A stretch of 41,585 bases of DNA from JBBRGK01 sp036741355. GTDB taxonomy: Bacteria; Chloroflexota; Dehalococcoidia; CAUJGQ01. The stretch is taken from assembly GCA_036741355.1 (NCBI GenBank), contig DAINSK010000029.1, forward strand, positions 1 through 41,585, given 5' to 3'. The position numbers were made by a program, and so were the translations under genes. The notes below the pieces were generated by a model, which was given only the letters and a program-made list of their open reading frames with translations, was not told where the DNA came from and did not search any database. This document shows, in pieces, positions 25,069 through 32,620 of this stretch (positions within the stretch are counted from its first letter, which is position 1; each line of letters starts with the position of its first letter).

Positions 25069-25301
25069 CGTCGCTCAGTTCGGGTGGGTGCGCCAGGCGG
25101 GTGTTTTGCGCGCGGCGGGCGTCCCTAAAATTGGGCAGTGCTTGAGGAGCAGTTCGGGGGTTATACGCATGTCATCAGACGAGTGGGTGTGAGCGCCTTA
25201 CAGGTGCTCAGGAGGGGGCGTAGAACCAGCATCAGCCCGAATGCGGCAACCAACGATCGCCCTCTCCATCGCATGGCGATGGAGAGGGTAAGGGGTGAGG
25301 T
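25014..25301. repeat. 288-bp palindrome-flanked inverted-repeat element (MITE-like)
   Basis: The ends are inverted repeats: ACCTCACCCC at 25014-25023, and its reverse complement GGGGTGAGGT at 25292-25301. Just inside each end is a perfect hairpin of shared sequence: left stem 25028-25042 with 25046-25060 (15 bp, 3-base loop), right stem 25260-25272 with 25276-25288 (13 bp, 3-base loop). Both contain CCCTCTCCATC. The interior of about 200 bases has no gene. No target-site duplication is obvious. It separates the thioesterase and LLM genes, giving one its stop codon and the other its ribosome site. Confidence 0.75.
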
Positions 25302-25304
25302 CAC

Positions 25305-26318
25305 ATGCAACGAACAGGCGTTCAGCTCGCATCGCGGGACGATGGGTCGCGCAGGGATGCGGTGGAGTTTGCGCAACGGGTCGAGGAACTCGGTTACGAG
25401 ACGCTCTGGGCCGGAGAGTCATGGGGACGGGAGGCGTTTACGCTGCTGACCCAGGTCGCCTGCAACACCAGGCGGCTCCGGCTTGGCACGGGCATAGTGA
25501 ACGTGTTCAGCCGCAGCCCCGCGCTGATGGCTCAGAGCATCGCCACGCTCGACGATATCGCCGAGGGAAGGGCGATCCTCGGACTCGGCAGCAGCGGCGC
25601 CAACGTCGTGGAACAGTGGCACGGAATCCCGTACGAGAAACCGGTACAGCGCCTGCGCGAATATATCGAAATCGTGAAGATGATCCTGCACGGCGATCGC
25701 CTCGATTTCGAAGGGAGAATCTACTCGCTGCACCGCGGCTTCCGCCTGCCGTTCAAGCCATATCGCACGCACGTTCCGATTTACCTGGCGACGCTGGCGG
25801 GCCGCAGCCTGCGTCTCACCGGTGAACTGTCCGACGGCTGGCTTCCCATCTACTTTTGGCCGGAGCGTTTTGACCAGTTGACCGCGCCGATCCGCGAGGG
25901 CGCAGAGACAGCCGGCCGCAGATTTGAAGCGATCACGGTGGCGCCTTACATTCTGACCGCCGTCACTGCTGACGGCGACGAGGCGCGGGCGATGATGCGC
26001 GCCCACATCGCCTACTACATCGGCGGCATGGGAGCTTACTACCACAAGCTCTGGGTTGGGTACGGCTTTGCCGAGCAGGCTGACGCGGTCAGGTCCGCCT
26101 GGGCGTCGGGCGACCGCAAGGCCGCGGCGGCGGCTGTTACCGACGCAATGGTGCGGGCCGTGACGATCAGCGGTACCATCTCCGAATGCCGGCAGCGACT
26201 GGAGGAGATCCGGTCCGCGGGGGTGCAGTTACCGGTAATCTCCCAGCCCCACGGAGCCTCGTCACAGCAGGTGCGGGATACGTTGGAAGCGCTGGCGCCG
26301 AGTCCTTCAGATACTTAG
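25305..26318 (+). CDS. LLM-class flavin/F420-dependent oxidoreductase
   Basis: The 337-residue product is a bacterial luciferase-like monooxygenase fold of the F420-dependent type: GVQLASRDD at the start, VEELGYETLWAGESWG, RLRLGTGIVNVFSRSPALMAQ, ILGLGSSGANVVEQWHG, RLREYIEIVKMIL, and PIYLATLAGRSLRLTGELSDGWLP. These features match F420-binding reductases or dehydrogenases. The substrate is not known. The ATG at 25305 follows the right end of the inverted-repeat element, whose GGGGTGAGG at 25292-25300 looks like the ribosome site. A frame-disrupted SDR gene follows about 70 bases downstream. Confidence 0.93.
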   Translation: MQRTGVQLASRDDGSRRDAVEFAQRVEELGYETLWAGESWGREAFTLLTQVACNTRRLRLGTGIVNVFSRSPALMAQSIATLDDIAEGRAILGLGSSGANVVEQWHGIPYEKPVQRLREYIEIVKMILHGDRLDFEGRIYSLHRGFRLPFKPYRTHVPIYLATLAGRSLRLTGELSDGWLPIYFWPERFDQLTAPIREGAETAGRRFEAITVAPYILTAVTADGDEARAMMRAHIAYYIGGMGAYYHKLWVGYGFAEQADAVRSAWASGDRKAAAAAVTDAMVRAVTISGTISECRQRLEEIRSAGVQLPVISQPHGASSQQVRDTLEALAPSPSDT

Positions 26319-26390
26319 CCGCCGCTAGCCAAACCGGCTCGGCGAACTAACGGTCCCGCTCTACGCATAGATCGATCGAAGGAGCGCACG

Positions 26391-27177
26391 ATGGAGCTAG
26401 GCCTGCGGGGAAAGACCGCCGTTGTGACCGGGGCGAGCAAGGGGATCGGGCTGGCGGTGGCGCGGGCGCTGGCAGCGGAAGGCGTCGACCTCGCGATCAG
26501 CGCCCGATCAGCCGAGGTGCTGCAGCGCGAAGCGAAACGGATGGCTGATGCGCACGGCATCGCGGTGCATCCGTACCCGGCGGATCTCTCCACCGCCGAA
26601 GGAATCAGCGGATTGGCCGCGTTCGCCACTGAACGCCTGGGCCACGTGGACATCCTGGTGAACAACGCGGGCGCAATCCCGGCGGGGACGATCGAGGGGC
26701 TCGACGACGAAACCTGGCACCGCGCTTACGACCTCAAATTATGGGGATACGTGCGTTTGGCTAAGGCGTTGCTGCCGGCAATGAAAGAGCGCGGGTCCGG
26801 GGCGATCCTCAACATCATCGGCAATGCCGGCAAGAAACCGTCCGCCGGCTACATAGCGGGCGGAATCGCCAACGCGGGCCTGATGAATTTCACTGCGGGA
26901 CTGGCGCACGATGCGTCCGTTCGGCATTCGCGTGGTCGGAATCAATCCGGGTATGACGCGGACCGATCGGATGGTGACGCTGATCGAAAAGCAGGCGCGG
27001 GACCGAGGTGTGAGTGTGGCGGAGGTGAGCGCCGCCATAGGCCGGGACATTCCCATGCGCCGGGTGGCCGAGCCGGAAGACGTGTCGGACGTCGCCGTCT
27101 TCCTGGTCAGCGATCGCGCCGCGATGGTGACAGGCTGTGTCGTGCCGGTGGAGGGCGGCGCTACGCTGGCGCTGTAG
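26391..27177 (+). pseudogene. Short-chain dehydrogenase/reductase interrupted by a frameshift
   Basis: From the ATG at 26391 (AAGGAG eight bases upstream) the frame encodes an SDR: VTGASKGIG, LVNNAGAIPAGT, ILNIIGNAGKKPSAGYIAGG. After GLAHD near 26910 it turns into arginine- and glycine-rich sequence. The next frame, from 26911, carries the missing end (RPFGIRVVGINPGMTRTDRM, PMRRVAEPEDVSDVAVFLVS, GCVVPVEGGATLAL) to a TAG at 27177. One gene of about 262 residues has thus lost its frame between about 26903 and 26925. The usual YxxxK lysine is replaced (YIAGG), a feature of an SDR subgroup I recall having this variant, so it need not be damage. Whether the break is real decay or an assembly error is open. 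Confidence 0.85.
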
Positions 27178-27290
27178 CCGGGTCAGCCATTTGACGCGAA
27201 ATGTATCGCCTTGATTGGTCTTCCGCTTTCCAGCATCTTTGAAAGTGAAGTGCCTCGCTGCCCGAAGCCGCGATGCGCACGGGAGGCCCG

Positions 27291-29564
27291 ATGTTCTCCG
27301 CCATCGCCCACGCGGTAGCCAATAAGCGCACCGCGTGGATCATCATCGCCGTATGGTTGCTGCTGTTCGTCTTCTCTCGCTTTGCACCAAAAGCAGCGAC
27401 GAGCACGCAGCAGCAGGACTTCCTGCCTTCATCAGACGATTCGATCGTGGCGAACCATATCGCCAACGACCAGGCGAAGTTCCCTCGCCGCGGGCTGTTT
27501 CAATTTCCGCTCGTGATCATTTTCCGTGATGCAAACGGCCTCGCCAAGGACGATATCGCCGCTGCAAAAACCGTCTCCGACTATCTCAACGATCCGAACA
27601 GGCGCCCTTCGGTGGTCAGCGGCGTTTCCTCGGTCTTTGCTGCCGGTGGTTTTCAGCCGGGGCAACCGCTACCGAATGACCCGCGCTTTGTCTCCACCGA
27701 TGGCAAGACCATGACGATGACGGCGCTGTTCGACTCGTCCCAGGGGCGTGACCCCGAGAAACTCGCGGATCCTGCTAAGCAGGTCGAACAGTTCGTCAAG
27801 GACACCACGAGCCGCAATCCGAACCTGGAAACGGGCGTTTCCGGGATCGTGGCTCAACTTGTCGATAGCTCGCACGCCTTCAAGAACCTCAACGGTTCAC
27901 TGACGGAAGCGGCGATCATCCTAGTCATTGTGCTGCTGTTGCTCATCTACCGATCGCCGGTCCTGCCGTTTGTTCCGCTTGTCAGTGTTGGGTCGGCCTA
28001 TGTCGTGTCGCAGGCGATTTTTGGGGCGATCGCGCGCGGAATGAATCTGATCGTCAACCCGCAGTCCACCAGCCTGGCGGTCGTGCTGATCTTGGGCGCC
28101 GGAACGGATTACACGCTGTTCATTGCTTCGCGCTTCCGCGAAGAGCTACGTCAGTACGAGAACAAGTACGAGGCGATGTGGCACACGATGTCCAACATCG
28201 GCGAGGCGATCGCATCGAGCGCGCTGATCGTCGTCGTGACGCTGCTCGTCATGGTCTTCGCATCGCTGAAGTTCTTCAGCAACCTGGGACCGTCCGCCGC
28301 CCTCGCGATCGCGGGAATGCTCGTTGCCGGCCTGACGCTCGTGCCTGCCGCACTCGTGCTGCTTGGGCGGCGCGCCTTCTGGCCGTTCATGCCGAGGTAC
28401 GGCGAGGTCCACAGAGAAGAATCCGGCGTGTGGAGCTCCGTTGCCAGGCACGTGGCAGCGCGGCCGGGCGCCGTGTTTGCCGCAACCGGGATTCTGTTCC
28501 TGGTGCTCGCCGCTCTGACGGCCGGACTCAAACAGCGCTACGACTTCGTCTCCAACTTCCCGGCCAACTATTCGTCGCGTCAGGGGCAGGAACTGCTCGA
28601 GAAGGCCGGTCCGGCAGACGTCGGCAGGCTCTCGCCGACGTCCGTGTATGTGACTGCTAACGACAACATTCTCTCGCACCTCGACCAGTTAGCAGCCATC
28701 TCCGACGCTCTGGCCGGGACCAATGGCGTTCAGACTGTAACCGGCTTCGGCGGCAACCCGAGGCCAACGCCGCAGGAGATCCAGCAGCGGGACCAGGCGG
28801 CGCAGTCCGCGAACCGCTTGATCTCCGCCGACGGTAAGACGGCACAAGTCACGGTCTACCTCAACCAAGACCCGTTCAGCACCGCCGCGATGGACTTCAT
28901 CCCACACATCCGCTCGAACGCACGCTCGGCGGTGAGCGGCAGCGGTCTACGGATCAACGTCGGCGGGGAAACGGCCGTAAACGCGGATACGCGATCGGAT
29001 ATCACCCGGGATGAACTGCTGCTCGGACCGATCATCTTCCTCTTGATCGGCATCATCCTTGGCCTGCTGTTGCGGAGCGTCATTGCACCGCTCTACCTGC
29101 TGGCATCGACGCTGTTGAGTTTTTTCGCAACGCTCGGACTCACGGCACTCGTCTTCCAGGGGGCCCTGAATAACAGCGGCATCCAGGACTTCGTGCCGCC
29201 GTTCATGGCGGTGTTCCTCATCGCGCTCGGCGCCGACTACAACGTGTTCATCATGTCGCGGGTGCGAGAGGAATCCCATCGCGTCGGCATCCATGATGGA
29301 ACCCGGAAGGCGCTGGCGCGTACCGGCGGCGTAATCACGAGCGCGGGCGTCATCCTGTCAGGCACATTCGGGGTGCTGCTCATTTTGCCGCTCCAGTTCC
29401 TGCAGCAGATCGGGTTTGCGGTCGCCGCAGGCATACTGCTCGACACGTTCATCGTGCGTGCGCTGTTCGTGCCGAGCATCGTCTTCCTGCTCGGGCGCTG
29501 GAACTGGTGGCCGAGCCGCTCCAGCCGCGTGAGCGCGGTTGAGCCTGTCGCAGTCGCCGTTTAA
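27291..29564 (+). CDS. MMPL family (RND superfamily) transporter
   Basis: The 757-residue membrane protein has the two-repeat layout of MmpL proteins. It has an N-terminal membrane helix (IIIAVWLLLFVFS), an extracellular loop domain to about residue 200, then about five helices including GAGTDYTLFIASRFREE. A second loop domain follows, then a second set of helices with LGADYNVFIMSRVREE. The two Asp-Tyr pairs are the proton-relay motifs of the family. Relatives export lipids or antibiotics across the inner membrane, driven by protons; no accessory lipid genes are nearby. The ATG at 27291 has GGGAGG five bases before it, better than the ATG at 27273. tmk starts two bases after its stop. Confidence 0.94.
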   Translation: MFSAIAHAVANKRTAWIIIAVWLLLFVFSRFAPKAATSTQQQDFLPSSDDSIVANHIANDQAKFPRRGLFQFPLVIIFRDANGLAKDDIAAAKTVSDYLNDPNRRPSVVSGVSSVFAAGGFQPGQPLPNDPRFVSTDGKTMTMTALFDSSQGRDPEKLADPAKQVEQFVKDTTSRNPNLETGVSGIVAQLVDSSHAFKNLNGSLTEAAIILVIVLLLLIYRSPVLPFVPLVSVGSAYVVSQAIFGAIARGMNLIVNPQSTSLAVVLILGAGTDYTLFIASRFREELRQYENKYEAMWHTMSNIGEAIASSALIVVVTLLVMVFASLKFFSNLGPSAALAIAGMLVAGLTLVPAALVLLGRRAFWPFMPRYGEVHREESGVWSSVARHVAARPGAVFAATGILFLVLAALTAGLKQRYDFVSNFPANYSSRQGQELLEKAGPADVGRLSPTSVYVTANDNILSHLDQLAAISDALAGTNGVQTVTGFGGNPRPTPQEIQQRDQAAQSANRLISADGKTAQVTVYLNQDPFSTAAMDFIPHIRSNARSAVSGSGLRINVGGETAVNADTRSDITRDELLLGPIIFLLIGIILGLLLRSVIAPLYLLASTLLSFFATLGLTALVFQGALNNSGIQDFVPPFMAVFLIALGADYNVFIMSRVREESHRVGIHDGTRKALARTGGVITSAGVILSGTFGVLLILPLQFLQQIGFAVAAGILLDTFIVRALFVPSIVFLLGRWNWWPSRSSRVSAVEPVAVAV

Positions 29565-29566
29565 CT

Positions 29567-30268
29567 GTGGTAGACGCGCTGAGCGGCTGTTTCATCAGTT
29601 TCGAAGGGGTAGAGGGCGGCGGCAAATCGACGCAATCGCTCCTCCTCGCCGACGGGGTTGCGGGACTGGGCTACGACGTAATCAGCACGCGCGAGCCCGG
29701 CGGAACGGAACTGGGCGAAGTCGCGCGCGCGCTCACGCGTAAGCCGGCCATCTTTCGGCGCTTTCATCGCGTGCTGACGGGAGTCGACTGGAAGGCGACC
29801 GACCCGCTGGCCGAACTGTTCTTGATGTCCGCGGCCCGGGCGCAACTCGTCGGGCAGGTGATCCTGCCGGCTCTCGCTCGCGGCGTCGTCGTCATCTGTG
29901 ACCGGTTCGACGACTCCACGCTCGCGTATCAGGGGTACGGCCGTGGTCTTGATCTGGCAACGCTGCGCGCCGTTAATGCGGTCGCAACCCGCGGTCTGCG
30001 ACCGGCGTTGACAGTCCTGATCGACGTGCCGGTGGAGATTGGCCTGCGTCGCAAGCGCGCCGAAGTCGGTCGCGACGCGATCGGCGGTGAGGCGCTGCCG
30101 TTTCACGAGCGCGTGCGCGCTGGTTACATCGCGCTGGCCGCCGCCGAACCGGGTCGTTGGATGGTAGCGGACGGATTGCAGCCGCCCGAGCTTGTTGCGG
30201 CGCGAATCTGGGAGCGCGTACAGCCGCTTTTGCCGCCTATTCCGTCGAATAGCGAACGCGCGGGATAA
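29567..30268 (+). CDS. tmk: Thymidylate kinase
   Basis: Phosphorylates dTMP to dTDP with ATP for DNA synthesis. The 233-residue product has the P-loop FEGVEGGGKST (residues 12-22), TREPGGTELGE (dTMP-binding), CDRFDDSTLAYQGYGRGL and LIDVPVEIGLRRKRAE in the lid region. The segment between the REPGG and ARAQLV motifs (RKPAIFRRFHRVLTGVDWK) is longer than in most Tmk proteins and looks like an insertion. The start is a GTG two bases after the transporter stop and has no separate ribosome site, so translation is probably coupled. The 3' end overlaps the opposite-strand DUF309 gene by about 30 bases. Confidence 0.94.
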   Translation: MVDALSGCFISFEGVEGGGKSTQSLLLADGVAGLGYDVISTREPGGTELGEVARALTRKPAIFRRFHRVLTGVDWKATDPLAELFLMSAARAQLVGQVILPALARGVVVICDRFDDSTLAYQGYGRGLDLATLRAVNAVATRGLRPALTVLIDVPVEIGLRRKRAEVGRDAIGGEALPFHERVRAGYIALAAAEPGRWMVADGLQPPELVAARIWERVQPLLPPIPSNSERAG

Positions 30269-30731
30269 GGCTTCGATCGAAGGAGCCGATTGTCTCGGGT
30301 GTCAGCCGCCTCACGGCTTCAAGGCAGCGGCTCGATTCATTCACAAACGCATCTACGTCGACACCCATACACGCGGGGCGGAAACTCTGCAGCAGGAGCA
30401 ATCCGCGCGACATCAGCCGATCGGCGCCGTAGGGGTTGCCCCGGCTCAGGTGATAGAGGCCCACGCCAACCTGCAAAATGCCCTGATAGAGGTAGCGAAC
30501 AGGGTCGGTTTCCGCGATCCATGCGTCCTCCAGGGTCTCGTGCTGCTCGAAGAACTCGCCGCAGTTGAACTGCTCGAAGCCGTGGATCACGTCGGCGGGC
30601 GGCCGTTCGGCGCAGCGGACGCTAGGCATGCCGCGTCCGACCTTACCGATCGCCGGTCGCTTGCGCGGGGCGCCGCCGTGCGAAGGCCGCTCCGGCGCCG
30701 ACTCGCCAGACCGTTTCTCGGGTGCTGACAA
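30237..30731 (-). CDS. DUF309 domain protein
   Basis: The 164-residue product has the DUF309 signature FNCGEFFEQHETLEDAWI, with a His-Glu-x-Leu-Glu core, then YLYQGILQVGVGLYHLSRGN and RLMSRGLLLLQSF. It should be a small all-helical protein. The family's function is not established. About 45 N-terminal residues are arginine- and proline-rich and look disordered. The start is a TTG, but it is backed by a perfect GGAGGTGATCA (30732-30742), so I trust it. It overlaps the tail of tmk on the other strand. The NRAMP-like gene is just upstream on the same strand, about 100 bases away. Confidence 0.88.
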   Translation of the reverse strand: MSAPEKRSGESAPERPSHGGAPRKRPAIGKVGRGMPSVRCAERPPADVIHGFEQFNCGEFFEQHETLEDAWIAETDPVRYLYQGILQVGVGLYHLSRGNPYGADRLMSRGLLLLQSFRPACMGVDVDAFVNESSRCLEAVRRLTPETIGSFDRSLIPRVRYSTE

Positions 30732-30742
30732 TGATCACCTCC
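30732..30742 (-). promoter_or_regulatory. Strong ribosome-binding site fixing a TTG start
   Basis: The minus strand reads GGAGGTGATCA directly before the TTG at 30731. This is a near-complete match to the anti-Shine-Dalgarno end of 16S rRNA and decides the unusual start of the DUF309 gene. Confidence 0.7.
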
Positions 30743-30828
30743 ACGAGCGGCAACAACTCCCGGGAGAGGCTTGCGGCAAACAACCATGCGCTCGCAACGG
30801 CCGGCGCGGTGTCCTGCGGAGCTGGCGG

Positions 30829-32205
30829 CTAACTACCGACCCAGGTTGCGATGAGCGCGATGGCCGCCACGAACATCACGACGGTCGTCACCCAGCCGAG
30901 CAGGTTTATCCAGCGATTGTTCACCCGTTCGCCCATGATAGATCGGTTGTTTGAGACCAGCATGATGAGTACCAGAACCGGCGGGGCAACAAGGCCATTG
31001 AGCACCGCGGTACCGAAGAGCGCATCGATTGGATTGATGCCGGCGAAGTTGATGAGCATGCCGACCAGCGTGGAAAGCGCGATAACTCCATAGAACGCCT
31101 TCGCTCGGGACGGCTTCTCCTCCAGACCAAAGCGCCAGCCAATTGCCTCGGAAACCGCATAGGCAGACGACCCGCTCAGAATGGGGACGGCGAGGAAACC
31201 AGCGCCGATGAGCCCCACGGCCAGGAGCAGGGAGGCGGCATCGCCGGCGAGCGGTCGTAGTGCCTGAGCGGCGTCTGTGGCCGAGTTGATGTTCGTCTTG
31301 CCAGCCTTGAAGAGGGTGGCTGCGGTCGACAGGATGATGAAGTACATCACAACGTTGGAGAAGGCCATGCCCGTGTTCACGTCCACGGCGGCATACCTGA
31401 GTTCCAGGTCGCTGGCCCCGCGTCGCTGCCACAGGCGCTTCCGCCCCATGCTGATATCTTCTTCGACCTCCTGGCTGGCCTGCCAGAAAAAGAGGTAGGG
31501 CGAAATGGTCGTCCCCAGGATCGCGACGAGGGTGGATACGAACGTCGCATTGAACTGCAGCGTTGGAACGAACGTGCCCTTGACGACTTCCAGCAAACCT
31601 GGCCGCGCAAAGAAGGCAGAGGCGATATAGGCAAAGAGCGCCAGAGTGAGCCATTTGAAGACGCGAGCAATAAGCCGATATGAGCCCCAAATCTGGAGCG
31701 TCAGAATCAGCAGCGCGGTGGGCACAATCATTGCCGCGATGGGAATGGGGACGAGCAGGTTAATGGCCGCGGCGATGGCGCCAATGTCCGCGCCAACGTT
31801 AATGGCGTTGGCAATGACGAGGGCAAGCACGGCACCATACAGTAGCTTGCGCGAATAGTGCTTGCGTAGGACGCCAGCAAGTCCCTGACCGCTGACCATG
31901 CCAATCTTGGCGCAGATGTACTGGACCGAGGCCATGAGGGGAAAGGTGACGAGCGCGAGCCAAAGAGTCGCGAAGCCGAGCTGTGCGCCGGCAACCGCGT
32001 AGGTGCCGATCCCGGATGGGTCGTCGTCGGAGGCGCCGGTGATAAGACCAGGCCCCAGGAGCTTGAAGTAGCGCTTGACCCGATTGGGCTCCTTCGCGAT
32101 CTCGGCTGCCAGCGTCCCAGTACCCCCGGCGGTTTCGCGGTGGGGGATTACCGGAGTTCGCTCGTCCTTAGCTGTCGATGCCGGCACCTTCTTTGCCACG
32201 GGCAC
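30829..32205 (-). CDS. NRAMP-family divalent metal transporter with altered metal-site motifs
   Basis: The 458-residue product has about 11 membrane helices and the NRAMP/LeuT layout. Helix 1 reads GASDDDPSGIGTYA where classical Mn/Fe transporters have DPGN. Helix 6 reads TTISPYLFFWQAS where they have a conserved Met (MPHN-like). The Asp is kept, but the Asn and Met are not. Loss of the soft Met ligand is seen in NRAMP-related proteins that carry harder ions such as Mg, so this may not be a Mn/Fe importer; the ion is inferred only. The first 40 residues are hydrophilic and cytoplasmic. The start is a GTG, with a second GTG two codons later and only a weak GAGG nearby. Confidence 0.9.
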   Translation of the reverse strand: MPVAKKVPASTAKDERTPVIPHRETAGGTGTLAAEIAKEPNRVKRYFKLLGPGLITGASDDDPSGIGTYAVAGAQLGFATLWLALVTFPLMASVQYICAKIGMVSGQGLAGVLRKHYSRKLLYGAVLALVIANAINVGADIGAIAAAINLLVPIPIAAMIVPTALLILTLQIWGSYRLIARVFKWLTLALFAYIASAFFARPGLLEVVKGTFVPTLQFNATFVSTLVAILGTTISPYLFFWQASQEVEEDISMGRKRLWQRRGASDLELRYAAVDVNTGMAFSNVVMYFIILSTAATLFKAGKTNINSATDAAQALRPLAGDAASLLLAVGLIGAGFLAVPILSGSSAYAVSEAIGWRFGLEEKPSRAKAFYGVIALSTLVGMLINFAGINPIDALFGTAVLNGLVAPPVLVLIMLVSNNRSIMGERVNNRWINLLGWVTTVVMFVAAIALIATWVGS

Positions 32206-32317
32206 CTCGTTGCGCGTTATGGATCGACGCTACCAACGCGCGGCGCCGACCGCAAGTACACCGTCCAGTAATATTTTGCTGCTGCTGCCTCCTCCCTTTG
32301 GCTCTAATACATTTGAG

Positions 32318-32583
32318 GCCGGCGGCCCAAATCCGCACGTGCACGGACGCGGATTCTACGCGTCGGTCGCTCAGAAGGAGGTCGGGGTCTTCCCCTATCC
32401 CGGAGCACCGTGCAAGCTGTCAGAGACGCCGGTCACGATCCGCATGGCCGGGCCACGCTTTCCGAACGAAACCAGAATGTGCGTCGCAAACTGCTGGGAC
32501 TGTCTGATGCCGAGCCCGCTGAGATGAAGGCGCTCGGGATCATCGACGACATCCCGGCCACAGCCGCGACCGGGCAGCAATGA
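32318..32583 (+). pseudogene. Decayed C-terminal fragment of a CaiB/BaiF-type (family III) CoA transferase
   Basis: In the 415-base gap upstream of the NRAMP-like gene, one frame reads NPHVHGRGFYASVAQKEVGV and then FPYPGAPCKLSETPVTIRMA. This matches the usual end of family III CoA transferases (NPHL-RGFF--VEHPEVG, YPGPPFKLSETP). The next frame continues with TLSERNQNVRRKLLGLSDAE and MKALGII to a TGA at 32583, matching LGEHNEEV--LLGLSDAE--AL---GVI. The frame changes once near 32450-32458. No start or N-terminal three quarters of the gene is present, so this is a remnant, not a gene. The rest of the gap (32206-32317 and 32584-32620) shows nothing I can name. Confidence 0.75.
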
Positions 32584-32620
32584 CCTGTAGCCGCCCGGCC
32601 TTCGCGATGAGGAACACCGC

